The notes beneath the pieces are model-generated. The model was not told the DNA's origin. It saw only the letters and a list, made by a program, of their open reading frames with translations, and did not search any database. A stretch of DNA of 64,000 bases from Torreya grandis (Eukaryota; Streptophyta; Pinopsida; Cupressales; Taxaceae), in the NCBI GenBank assembly GCA_037957365.1, contig JARHVA010008419.1, positions 207,501-271,500 of the forward strand, read 5' to 3'. Each line of letters begins with the position of its first letter. Position 1 is the stretch's first letter. Below are positions 47,876 to 59,299 of this stretch, piece by piece. The translations under genes and the position numbers were made by a program.

Positions 47876-49650
47876 TCACATGGTACCAAGAACCTTCATT
47901 TTATTCTCTTGAGAGACCAACCCACTCTTTACATCATCCAAGTCCTTAAAACTTATACAATTGTCATAATTTCTTTCATTAACAACTTCTTTCCTAGTGG
48001 TTTTCAAGATATCAGTGTCCTCCTCTTCAATGTCATTAAAGGAGTTATTTAACTCCTCAAACAAGTTGGCACCCTCCTATTACACCTATTTATTAGGAGG
48101 TTATTTTACCTCCATTATCTCCTTCTCATCCTCTGGATTAGAGGCTAAAGAATAGTCTATGATCTTCAACACTGGGGTTTTGTCACTAGCCAATTTTCAA
48201 GACCTTAAAATGCTTAGCCTCCTCATAGTATTCCCCTAGACCTTATTTCCCTTATCCTTTTAAAAAAATCATCCGCTTACTCTTGAATCTTAGTGTGACC
48301 CTTGAACACAACTAGCTTTCCTATCTTCTCTACACCAGAGGAGTTCTTAGATTTATTCTTTCCTAACTTCCCAAGTGTAGAATGTCCACTAGTATTTCAT
48401 TTCCTCTTTTTGTCACCCAAATTGGAAGGTATATTATTAAAATCACACAAAGCCTTAGCTACCATATTTTTTGATTGGTTAGGATACCTAGTCACATTAC
48501 CTAAAGGGGCCAAAATAGAGGGGACCTATGGAGAAGGGTTATTTATTATGAATCAAATGGGGTATTAAAGCCTTTATTCTTATGTGGGTAGGAAATAGGA
48601 CTATCAACAACTAGAGCTTTAGGTATAAGGGAAGCCCCTGAAAGGCCAAATGAATCTTTCACTAGAGGACTAATGGCCTTATTTTTTCTAGGGATGCAAA
48701 AATTAATGCTCAAGGGGATGTTATCATCTAACTCATTGTAATTAGCTTCATCAACTAGGTAGGATTTAATGGGCTTAGGTAGAAATGGTAAAGGTGAACA
48801 ATTAGGCCTTGATAGAGTACACAATAATAGCATTAGAGCTAATCTTATTTGAATTCTTATCAATATTCATAGAAGACTCTAAAGATGACAAAATAATATA
48901 ATGGGAAATTAACAAGCACCTTATGGAAAAAATGGTTTAATAAAGCAAAATGATAGTGGTAATAGATTTTGAACCTATCTTCCAAGGTGATGTATTTAAT
49001 GATAAGATAACACACTTTATCCTAAGGGTAGATGAGGCTCTCCATATCAAAGCCACCCTATAGGAAAATAAACAACTCACCCTCTCTAAATAATCTCTTC
49101 ATGCCTTCAGGGTCCTTTAATTTATTTTATTTCTTTAGCCTTTTACCTTCACATCTAAAACTTGTAGCCTCTACTATTAGTCCCTTTGCTCACTTCAAAC
49201 TAAATTCCACCCACTTAGACCTTATGATCCTTATTCTAAGATCTAGCAAACTGGACTAAAATATTTTCATCAAATCAATTAAGGTATTCTAGGAGTGAAG
49301 TGATGCCTCACTCATAACAAATACTCCACATCATGGCATCAGCTTTAAATTTTTCATAGGACAAGGGTTTGGTTTGGAATTTGTCTCCACCCATAGTTAA
49401 ATTCTTCACAATTTTGAGGAAAAGATTACACAGAGAAAAAAACCAACACCCAGAGATAATGTATCTTAATGTCAAATTGTCTATAAACAATGATATAGCT
49501 ATCATCATTAAAACATCTTGTGAGGCCGCTCAAATACCCAAGCTCTTCCTTCAAATCATTGTCTTTGATAAAATAATAGTTAGAAGCATAATGAATTTTA
49601 TGTGCACTATCACTTGGGAAATGAGCCATCAAGATTGGAAATGGCCTGGT
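47876..49650 (-). pseudogene. Unidentified decayed coding stretch
   Basis: A series of minus-strand open pieces (49426-49632, 48546-48863, 47876-48064) joined by stop-ridden readable sequence. Seen: FPSDSAHKIHYASNYYFIKD; around 49100, DPEGMKRLFREGELFIF and GGFDMESLIYP followed by a VCYLIIKYITLEDRFKIYYH run; LPKPIKSYLVDEANYNELDD; and last MFEELNNSFNDIEEEDTDIL. The final acidic segment, [NM]-[RM]-F-x-x-L-x-x-x-x-x-D-x-E-E-E, is a common feature near the C-terminus of plant LINE ORF1 proteins, so a LINE ORF1 is one reading. I cannot find a DUF4283 core or zinc knuckle to prove it, and I leave the function open. Confidence 0.4.
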
Positions 49651-50657
49651 GGGCTAGCTAAGTAATTTACACATGACTTTGTTGTTTATATGGATATTAC
49701 CACCTCTCAAAGGGTAGTCATATATAATCTTAGCCTTAATTATGACAACCTCTTTTTACCCCTTCTGATGGTAAATTAATTTAACTTTTTTAGGAATATT
49801 GGAGTTTTATTCCTATTTTAGCTAAGGGTCTATATTAATAAATTAGTAAATGATATTGAAATAAATAGAGTCATAATTTGTATAATTTATCTATCTTTTT
49901 TACCTTTCTAAAAATAGCAATAAATAAGGAGTAAATATAACTTAGCTAGAAATAGGCTAAGATGGTTGAGATAGGGTTTGAAAATGGTTGTATAGGATTA
50001 AGATAGTGTCAAAAATTAGAATCTAACATTCATTCAATGAAAGGATAGGAGTGCTAAAAATAGGACAATTTGGAGTTCAACATTTTCGCCATTCTTACCA
50101 CTATTGTCCAAACTAGTCACATAGCCCTAAACTTTTTGGGTTATTTATGTTGTTCCTATGTGAACCTGACTATGAAATATTGAGTGTTGAATTTTAATGG
50201 ATTTAAATATAGAGATGATTTAATTTTCAAACCCTAACCATCTATCATGCTTGATAAACAAGATTTGAATCACTTAAAAAGAGGGGGTTAGTGTGTGTAT
50301 GATGCACTAAACTTGTGATCCAAACCCTTTATGTAGGCACGTTGCCTACATACCAACACTCCAAAGAGGGATCAATCCATATGTAGTTATCCCACCTAGT
50401 GTGATTTGTGAAATAGTCTAATACAGATGTAAAAATACCAAATTGAGAGTGATTGAGGTGGCTAAGGACTAGTATGAGGGTTTCAGTGTGTTTACATCTA
50501 TGTTGGGTGATTGTATGTGTTAAGCACAAAATATACTAAGAGGGGGGGAGTGAATCAGTATATTATATATATTTTTACTTAATCTAATTTCTTTTCTTTA
50601 ACCACTTAATCACACATTCAAGATATGCAATAAAACTGAAACAATAATTTGCACCAC

Positions 50658-50659
<2 letters not shown>

Positions 50660-50698
<39 letters not shown>
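50660..50698. repeat. (AG)n microsatellite
   Basis: About 39 bases of AG alternation inside the solo LTR. It produces false Arg-Glu and Ser-Leu frames on both strands. Confidence 0.95.
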
Positions 50699-50699
<1 letters not shown>

Positions 50700-50759
50700 A
50701 TATTTTTTACATGGAAACCCAAAGTGGTAAAAACCATAGAGAACAATCTCAAGTATATG

Positions 50760-50920
50760 AATGAGCACCAACTCAAAATACAATGTTCGCAAGCACCAAA
50801 TTTTAGGATCACCAACCCCTTTGCTAAGCACCAACATACTAAATATTTATGAGCACCAACCCATAGGACCACCAACCCCTTGCAAATATTTGTGAGCACC
50901 AACCCAAAATGGCACCAACC
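50760..50920. repeat. Scattered GCACCAACC motif
   Basis: Variants of gagcaccaaccc occur six to eight times in 160 bp (for example at 50764, 50808, 50828, 50851, 50896 and 50911), alternating with accaaccccttgc phrases. It is a small degenerate repeat inside the solo LTR. Confidence 0.65.
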
Positions 50921-52036
50921 CCTCTTTTGTATAAAACACAACTATCTCTCAATGTTGCTTACTCAACAAATGATAAAACTCTACAATATCTTTTGATTTT
51001 CTCTCTTTGAAAATAGATACAAACCATGCACTCTCTTGCATATTAAAAATGGATTCTCAAGCCTTTATTTATAGCTTTCCAAATGACCTTTGGCATTCAC
51101 CCTTTATGACCCTTCAATCTTCATGAAAAATGGCACTGAAATTGCATGACCCTTCATATCATTGCATTTTAAAAGTCATATGGTGAGCCTTCATAAGCAA
51201 AAGCATCCTGTCCTCTTTTGTCTTTATCTTGGTGACTTTTCATATTCCTCAAAGTGTCCCTTCATGGAAAAATATGCCATACCTCTTTTGTCTTCACATG
51301 GTGACTCTTGTAATTCCTCAAGATGACTATTCATCAGAAAATGCATCCCATTCCTCTTTCATCTTTTACCCTGTGAATCTTTGAATTCTCCATGGGCCCT
51401 CTTTTGAATTATATGCAGCCAAAAATATATTCAGTAATATTAAATAAATATTAACACATATTATCCAAGATATGAATATAATAAAAACACCATTAAATGT
51501 AATGGGGCCTTTGTCACCAATAATGCTAAACCTTTGACATCAATGACAATATTTCCAACAATATGTAGAGAATAGGGAACTTTGCCCCAGTAGTTTTCTT
51601 GTATTCTTTCTTGATTTATAAGATTTGTCACCCCCATCTATAAATAAACTTTTAATGAGATTTTATAGGGAAACTATTGGTCATGGGTTAGATGTATTCA
51701 TTCTTGGATGACATGATGAAGGATAAGAATCAAATGAAAATGATAATTGGGACTTAAAGTTTAATTGGATATGAGCACCAAAAATAGGACACCTTAGGGT
51801 CTGATGCTATAGTCCAGGTATGACACTCCTATCCTATAGGTTTAAGACTTGGGGGATAGGATTAGCCTAGGAAATATAGCCTGGGTGAGGTGGAATCACT
51901 ATTTAGAATGTTTCTAATGACTAGAAATGAGAAAGAAGATGTCTAGAAGGGTCAAAAGAGCATGAAAAAAGAATCTATGGATAGGGTATCATAAGCTACA
52001 CTCAAACTACCAATTTAGACATTTTATATGACTACA

Positions 52037-52050
52037 TTTTCCATCCCATT
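52037..52050 (-). other. Polypurine tract of element G
   Basis: Minus strand AATGGGATGGAAAA, ending exactly at the TG of the 3' LTR. It defines orientation and one LTR border. Confidence 0.75.
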
Positions 52051-52145
52051 ATTCTAGTGATGCATCAAAGAGAAATACTAAGATAAAGCAAAAATAAAAA
52101 TCATACCTAAACTTACCTATAAGGGTGAAGCTCATGAAGATGTAT

Positions 52146-52195
52146 GATGTTGAGCGATATTGAGAAATATTGAGTGATGTTGAGTAATGTTAGGT
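52146..52195. repeat. 10-bp minisatellite, five units
   Basis: gatgttgagc gatattgaga, then aatattgagt gatgttgagt, then aatgttaggt: five consecutive units of exactly 10 bp with one to three changes each. Confidence 0.85.
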
Positions 52196-54619
52196 ATGTG
52201 CTAGTTATGTACTAGGTATGTGCTATACCAAAAGTAATATCAAGAATGAATTTGAGTGTTCAATTCCCTGAGAGTGGCTCAACAATGCAAAGTTTAGACC
52301 TTTGGCTCCATCATCTCCCACTAGGTGAGGCTATGTGATCATGTGTGTGTTAATATATGTTTGGATTGTGTGTCTAATCCTTCTGAGTAGGTGGCTCAAG
52401 AAAAAAAACACTAGTTAGTCCTTTGGCTCCATCATTACCCATGAAGTGTGAAGCTATGAAATGATATCCATATGAATGTGTGTCATATGAGATGGATCTT
52501 AAATCCCATGAATTTTTTATAATCTGATAATGTGGCATGGATATCCAAATGTGTACTGAGAACTAGGCCAATCTTAGCCACTCTAAAAGGTGAAGATTAA
52601 GCATGTATGAAATCCACTCTAAAATTAGGAATTAAGCTTGTAAGAAAGCCACTTTGAAATTATTACAACCACCTATAGATGCAATAAGTCATGCAACTAC
52701 TGAGAATACCTAGGTAAAGTAATGAACTAAAAAGAAGAGAAGGTAAATGTGTTGCACACAATGCCCCCAATCACTAATGTTTATAACATAGATTTTGATC
52801 TACAAGCTGTACGAACTACCTAATATAAAACTAGAAGAGAGAGCTATCATTCCATGCATGATTCCCCCTATATATATATATATATATATATTATCTAATA
52901 AAATTTTACTGAAACTACCCAATTTAAATTGAATTGTAGCTAACAAAACTGTAACTAAAGTTACCTTCCTTTTTTTTTTTGAAAAAATCTAGTTTTTCTA
53001 TTGTTTGGATAAGAGTGCCAAAAACATGACACCTTGATGTTTGAAACTATATTCCAAGTTTGACACTCTTGTATTTTACTATTTCTAATTATTTTTCTAT
53101 ATTCATCACTATTTTTTTGGTCTACTCTATCTAGTTTGGGTTTTGGATGTTGTTCTGAGTGTTCTAAAAATTGATTTTTGACTGATAAAAGGCTTTGATC
53201 TCTATGACAAAACCCTTGATTATTTCCCCCTCTTCTAAGGGTATAAATATTAGACCTTGTACAGATTTCCCTCAGAATTAAAATATTTGTAAGTGTGTTA
53301 TGTTGTGAAATACATGATATAACAATGATAACTGAAAATATGTTTCAAGATATAGCATAGTTTGTATTGGATATTGTTAGACCAATAAGGGGTGTGCCTA
53401 AATAGATGTAACAATGTAATAACATGTGAAATATATTGAACCAAAAATTGAAATGTTAGTTGTTATTTTTCAAGGAGGGATGGAGCATGATGTCCATCAT
53501 AACATCTAAGAAATTAAGATAATTCATGATGTGGATCATGGAATTACAAACAAGTGAGAAGAAAACAAGCACATAAATCAAGAATCAAGAAGTATAAAAA
53601 GGAGGCCAAAGGGCCAAGAAAACAAGGGACATGGGCACATATCACTCAAACTAGGAAAGCAATCATACAAGGCATGTTCAAATGCCACATACACATACAA
53701 TTTGAAACAAGAAAGGTTGGCATGAGGGCCACAAGAACATATAAGAGTAAAAATAAAGGAAATTGGAAAATGTCCTAAGGCACACCCAAAAATAGAAGCA
53801 AAGGAAATTTTCCAAATTTCCTAAGGCACACAAAAGAGAAAAAATAGGAACTAAGAAATACAATCATATCTAACTACTTAAAGAAAGAAATGAAAGCATG
53901 TAAAAGCTAGAAATATAATCACATCTAACTAATCAAAGCAAAAAGTGAAAGTATGAAAAACATGGCATAAAATACTAAGTAGATGCTAATAAATACTCAA
54001 GTGTTGTATATTAGTGAGTGTTGAAATAATAATCTATGAAAGCTAGTAAGTAATGTTCATCATCATGATAACTAGAGTGTGTGGTCTAGGAATGATATAA
54101 CCTAGAAGGTGTATTCATGTAGAAGATGCCCTCAATGGGTAAATATGTAGATGTGTGTCTCAAATGTAGAAATAATATTCCCCCTAAATAGGTAAAGTGA
54201 AGCAATCAAGGATCTGGGTATCGCTGCAGACACTCAAAGAAGATAAAGTGAAGCATGATAATGTAGATAAATCAACAAATAATAGCATAGAACAATAGAA
54301 TGTATGTCTAATATGATGGTAGAAATGTAAAGCATGGAAAATGCATACAAGTGATTTTTTTTAGTGTTTTTGAGTTATTTGAATGTTTTTGTATTTTTGA
54401 AATAAGCTATGTACAAGTAATCAAAACAAAATTATGTAAAAGAAAGCTAAGAAATTATGTACAAAAAAGCAAAGAAATTATGTACAAGTAAGATGAAAGA
54501 TGATATGTAAGAGAAAGACTAATAATAAATGATACTAACAAAATAATAATGCATGATTTTGAATCATGAGGGAATTTATGAGAATATGACTCTAAATATT
54601 TGGATTCATTGTTAGTATC
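52196..54619. other. Element G 3' region rich in short tandem repeats
   Basis: No coding seen. Local duplications: a tttggctccatcat block at 52270-52350 and 52388-52460; a TA run at 52869-52891; about 47-bp units with cctaaggcacac at 53756-53850; two 55-bp units starting tacaatcatatctaac and tataatcacatctaac at 53859-53968; and three roughly 23-bp aaattatgtac units at 54428-54500. The Lys/Arg-rich 74-codon frame at 53554-53778 comes from A-rich repeat DNA and is not taken as a gene. Confidence 0.6.
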
Positions 54620-55752
54620 TTAGAAATCATAATAACCTATATTGTTCCACTCATCTTTATCATCTTGATTTTGAACCAATGGAATGTGAATGTTGATTTT
54701 TGTTGTAATTGGATCTTTTCCTTTGATAAATTGTGTATATGAATTATTTTCCTTAAGATTTTCAATAACTACCAAGCCTTGGTTACAAACATTATCAACT
54801 GTTAGAATAGGAGTAGTGATGCCTTGACCATGTTTGCCCAACTCTTGAACTTGATAATCAAATTGTTATAGATATTTTAGAGAGGTATATTTTCATATTT
54901 TTTGTGCTTTACTTGTGCTTGTGGTATTATTTCTTGATTTTTTTTATTTTTGATCCTTTTGTTGTTCTAATTATGCTTTGGTAACCATTTTTGTATTGTT
55001 TATAAATTTGACCCTTTGTGAATGTGTTCTTATGTCACTATGGATTTATTGATTGATTTACCTTGTATAGGGTCCTCATTATAAATTATTTTATATATAT
55101 GTTTTTTCAATACCAAACATGAGTCTATTTGATGCCCATGCATTCTATGATATGCACAATAATATATGGATCTTTTCACTAGATGTAGAGGAGGTAGTTT
55201 GATCAACTTAGATTTAATCATTTTCCTTAGTACCTCACTTGAACTCATATTTTATCTTTGAATTATTTTTGAATCACTAGTTGTAGATTTACTTTTTTGT
55301 GATTTATTATTTTTAACATTGCTTATAACCAATTGACTAGGTGAAGGTACATATACATGATTGGAACTAGGGTACCTTTTAGGCTTTTGTATTATAATCT
55401 AATTTTAAAATGTTATGATATTTTCATGTAATAGTTTATTATAAATTTGTAAATCTAAAATTAACTTTCTCATATTGGTGATTTGATTCCTTAGAGTCTC
55501 ACAAGTGCAAACCTTAGTTTCTTTTGATTGAACATGTAAACACATATGTTGAAGAGGGTTTGAAAAAGCTATAAGATGAATGCATGAATTAGGAAAAATA
55601 GTACATGATACCTCACCTTTTGAAGGGGTTATAACATGTACTTGGTTAGAGGAAAAGTTGTTATCACCCTCTTGGAGGAGAGGAGGAATAAATATAATCG
55701 CTAGTGTTTTTCTATGTCTAGTAATGATAGGGAGATACTCAAAAATAGCCAA
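54620..55752 (-). pseudogene. Tat-like gag of element G, decayed
   Basis: Two open pieces in one frame (55405-55752 and 55030-55248) and one in another (54620-54841). The middle piece holds YYCAYHRMHGHQIDSC followed by LVLKKHIYKII (Cys at about 55158, last Cys at about 55119). This is the C-x2-H-x4-H-x4-C knuckle followed by a L-K-x-x-I helix that ends Tat gag proteins, and it closely parallels the knuckle of element C at 16.9 kb. The first piece has a helical tail (CETLRNQITNMRKLILDLQI), possibly coiled coil. The capsid core itself is not recognisable. Gag is the only protein this element seems to have encoded. Confidence 0.62.
54842..55029 (-). other. Gag-internal gap of element G
   Basis: Stop-ridden stretch between the second and third gag pieces; a frameshift lies here. 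Confidence 0.4.
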
Positions 55753-56465
55753 AGAGTTATATACATCTAGGTATAAACCATGTAATTGAAGTTATATATT
55801 TTATAAAAATATGATTATAAAGAAAATTCCACATGAGAGGTAGGAAATAAGGGATAGAGAGAATGAAAATTTGCACTAATGCATTAAAAACTTTGAATTG
55901 TAACATGTTCAGCAAGATAGAGATGAAAATTATATTTCACATGAAAGAGAGAGAGTATGTAAAATAAATAATGAAACCTTGTATTAAATAAAATTAAACA
56001 TTTCTTTCAAGGTAAGGGATCTTAACATATTTAGCAATAAATTTCTTAATATCATCTCATATTATAAAAAGTAAGCATGAAATGGAAAGAATGAAGCTTT
56101 GCATTAACATATAGTAAACTTCATTATTCATATACATGATAGGACTGAGTATGGACTCCTTAGTGGTTGAAATAAATGTTATGAAATAAGTGAGATCCAT
56201 TTTTTTATTTTTATGTTAAATCTGATTTGGATGTAAGGTGATACCTCAAAATCAAATGGAACTAGTAAATACAACTAGGGTTTTAAAAAAAAATGATTTT
56301 TTTAAAAAAATTACTGAGGTAAATTTTAAAAATTAAATTTGAAAATCTAATTTAAATATGCAATAAAAAAATTATAAAAAATTGGAAAAAAATAAGCAAG
56401 AAATTTTCTCTAGGGTTTTTAGGTGCGAATGAAAGTAAGTCAAGTTCATCAAATTATTTAACGTT
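55753..56465. other. Element G leader, A-rich
   Basis: Includes A-rich low-complexity DNA at 56281-56400. No clear primer-binding site could be fixed next to the LTR. Confidence 0.45.
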
Positions 56466-57618
56466 TTTGGGAATAATTGAGTTTTATTCCTATTTTATTT
56501 AAGGGTATAGATTAATAAATCAATAAATAATATTGAAATAATTATAGTCTAATTTGTATAATTTATCTATCTTTTTTACCTTTCTAATAATAACAATAAA
56601 TAAGGATAAAATATAACTTAGCTATAAATAGGCTAAGATGGCTGAGACTAGGTCTAAAATTAGCTGTGGAGGACTGGGATAGTGTTGTAAATTAGAATCT
56701 AGATTTCATTTAGTGAAAGGATAGGATCATGAAAACATTACACTTCAAGGTTTAACATTATAGTCCACTCATGTCACTATTGTCCAAACTAGTCATAACG
56801 ACCTAAGCTTTCTAGGTTATTTGCATCATTCTTGTGTGAGCCTTCCTATGAAATCTTGAGTGCTGAATGTCAACAGATATTTTATAGAGATGATTTAATA
56901 TTTAAACCCTAACCCTCCATCATGATTGATAAACAAGATTTGAATCACTTGAAAAAGGGGGGTTAGTGTGTGTAAGATGTACTAAACATGTGATACACAC
57001 CCCTTGTGTGGGCACACTATTTACATACTAATACTTTGAAGAGGGATCAAGACATACATAGTTATCCCACATAGTGTGATTTGTGAAATAGTATAAGTTA
57101 GATGCAAAAATTTGAAATTGAGAGTGATTGAGGTGAATAGGGATTGGTATGAGGGGTTGAGTATGTTTGCAGCTGTGTTGGGTGACTGTATATAGAGAAT
57201 AGGGATGTTTTCCTTAGTAGTTTGATTTTATTCTTGTTTTATTTGTAAGATTTATCACCACCCTCTATAAATAAACTTTGAATGAGATCTTATAGGGAAA
57301 GTATTGGTCATGGGTTATATATATTTATGCTAGGATTACATGATGAAGGATAGGAATTGGATGAAAAAAATTATTGGGGTTCAAAGTGAAATTATACAAT
57401 ATGGCACTCCTATCCTATAGGTTTAATACCTAGAGGGATAATATTGGATGAGTAAATATAGCCTAGGTTAGGTGGAATCATTGTGTAGAAGGTTTGGGAT
57501 GACCAATAATGATCAATAAGATGTCTAGAAGGGTTGCAAGAACATGAGAAAAGGAGCTATGGATAGGGTGTCATAAGCCACACTCAAACTACAAATTTGG
57601 ACATTTTATATGACTACA
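56466..57618 (-). repeat. 5' LTR of element G
   Basis: Intact partner of the left LTR, about 1.15 kb. It shows the uninterrupted sequence gtgactgtatatagagaataggg at the place where the left copy holds the solo LTR. Confidence 0.82.
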
Positions 57619-57729
57619 CAAATGTAAATCATGAATCTACTAATTAGAATATAAATGAAAATATATTATAAACAATAATTCTCTAGGAGAATCATTAGGC
57701 CAAATAAGGTTACACCTCCATTTGAAGGT

Positions 57730-58200
57730 GATCTATTACATTTATAGGTAGATTATTAAGATTCCTCGAACAAATTAAAGGGAAGAGGTTGTTTCCCATA
57801 TTAGACATATCATTCACTACTTGGTTACCCTCCCTCTAGATATGCTCAATCTCAAATCCCTCAAATATAAATAGGAGGTTATTTATGTCATGTATGATGT
57901 TAGCTATTTGCCAACCCACTCTGGATTTCTCCTTAACAACATTAATGATAACCTTGGAAACAACTTCAATCAGGAGGTTTTCAATGACTATAGAAAGAGC
58001 TACATTAAGGCCCCATAGGAGAGCCATATCCTCAAAAACATTATTGAAATTAACCCCCATTCCTCTAACATAGGTAGCTAGAAGCTCCCCCTTATTAGAT
58101 CTTAGGATTCCACCCCCACTAGCCTGACCTAGGTTACCTTTGGCAACCCCATCAAAATTGAGATTTTTCTAACCATCTGTAGGGGTAGCCCACCTGTTTA
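57730..58200 (-). pseudogene. LINE H RNase H domain
   Basis: The open piece 57836-58060 gives FNNVFEDMALLWGLNVALS, VIENLLIEVVSKVIINVV, GWQIANIIHDINNLLFIFEG and FEIEHI. This matches the RVT_3 domain (N-x-x-A-E-x-x-A-L-x-x-G-L, [VI]-E-[GS]-D-S, W-x-I-x-x-[IL]-x-x-D-[IV], F-x-[IV]-x-H-[IV]-x-R-E-x-N). To its right NLNFDGVAKGN, GGGILRSNKG and LLATYVRG form the first strands, with the catalytic FDG kept. The E-G-D-S Asp has become Val (EVVS). Confidence 0.85.
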
Positions 58201-59299
58201 TGGCATGATAAATCCTCTTAGAGTTATCAATTCTATAAATGTGAGCTGGGACAATCCATGAATTGATAATACTAGCTTCAAAATTATTTCAAGGAAAGTC
58301 AACATCTTTCAAAGTGTTGTTAGAGATATTTTTCTGCAACAGTTTAGCAAACTACAAAAAAAAAATCCATAGAATATTTTGCTTTATCTCTAAATATCCT
58401 ATTGTTTTATTCCTTCTAGATTCCCTAGGATATTATAGGGTGAATCTAAGCCTATATCTCTTTGAATATAGGATTAATAAAGGGTTGAAAAAATAATCTC
58501 ATGATAATAGAAAGATCACGATTCATGCTCTAAGAGACTCTAACATTCTACATTGAAAATATCTAAACCTCTTAGGAGAACTCATAATGAAGAAAAATAA
58601 GGGAAACCAATTCTTTCTCCTTTATGTAGAGAGAAAAATGATTAGGGATTTTAAATCCTCTAGTTCAAATATTATCCATAGTAAGGATCTTATTATGCAT
58701 ATATTACCACTAGAAATGATTGATTTGGGGAATAAGGTTGTGATTATAAACCCTTCTCCAAAAGTTAGAATCTTCATTAGACTCTAGGAGTAGATTATAA
58801 GTAGATATAACTATAAAACCTCCCATATTATCCCTTACCCAAAAAAAATTATACTTTGAGGGGAATATATGAATCATGCATCATCTTAGAGAGAGCCAAA
58901 ACTCCTCAGTAATTAGAAGAAGCTCATTCTGATCTTAACAACAATCTGATAGTTGTTTCTAACCATCAATTCTAAGAAGAAGATAATTAGTAGCCAACCT
59001 CCCAAACTGAGCAATGGCCCTATCAAAAAAAATTTGGAGGTTTTGGTTTTTGTAGATAGAGGTGTCCTTTATCTATCTATCTATCTTCCTAAAATTTGAT
59101 GGATCTACCATCTACAAACTTCCACTTAATACCCAATAAGTAATACTCTACTTTTTAACATATTATTCTAAATCACCAAACCTCTAGGGATACCAATGGT
59201 CTAAAGGAAAAAATAAATGCAATTATTAGAAAGTTAATTGACCCTTATAATGTTACCCCAATTCTTACTTCTACTAAAAAGTTCCACCAAATATTAGGC
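58201..59299 (-). pseudogene. LINE H connection region, heavily decayed
   Basis: Between the reverse transcriptase tail and RNase H, a zf-RVT segment is expected. Only weak traces are readable (GIKWKFVDGRSIKF near 59090-59130, the usual G-x-x-W-x-[VI]-G-N-G-x-x-I-x-x-W site). The plus-strand open frames at 58263-58787 are chance frames in this antisense region. Confidence 0.5.

Larger units (their letters stand above)
50518..51560 (-). mobile_element. Copia-like solo LTR
   Basis: It is 1043 bp, plus strand TGTTAAGCACAAAATATACT...agagggggggagtgaatcag to ...caatatttccaaca. Flanks are GTATG (50513-50517) and ATATG (51561-51565), a 5-bp target duplication with one mismatch. The other LTR of element G shows the empty site (gtgactgtatatagagaat). 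On the minus strand it begins TGTTGGAAATATTGTCATTG, typical of plant copia LTRs. Its other end resembles the end of element D's LTR (agagggggtgaatcag). Internal sequence has been lost by recombination between two LTRs. Confidence 0.87.
49790..52036 (-). repeat. 3' LTR of element G, interrupted
   Basis: It aligns with 56466-57618 from gagttttattcctattttag to acattttatatgactaca. The alignment is broken at 50518-51560 by the nested solo LTR and resumes with tagagaataggga. It also has about 55 bp near 51767-51821 that are missing in the other LTR. Without the insertion it is about 1.2 kb. A perfect hairpin ATGTAGGCA-cgt-TGCCTACAT lies at 50331-50351. Confidence 0.82.
49790..57618 (-). mobile_element. 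Gag-only LTR retrotransposon G, with nested solo LTR
   Basis: Homologous blocks 49790-52036 and 56466-57618 flank a 4.4-kb region. On the minus strand the LTR starts TGTAGTCATAT, and the polypurine tract AATGGGATGGAAAA lies directly before it at 52037-52050, so the element is minus-strand. The internal region has a Tat-like gag remnant and many short tandem repeats, but no pol motif. The left LTR is longer because a 1.04-kb copia-like solo LTR lies inside it. The border at 49790 is approximate; homology between the LTRs fades between 49775 and 49801. No convincing target duplication was found. Confidence 0.8.

Noticed and set aside
50610..50941. Overlapping frames on both strands with Ser-Leu or Arg-Glu repeats
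   Set aside because: Translations of the (AG)n repeat inside the solo LTR.
53554..53778. Lys/Arg-rich 74-codon frame
   Set aside because: It lies in A-rich DNA next to short tandem repeats in element G; composition alone explains it.
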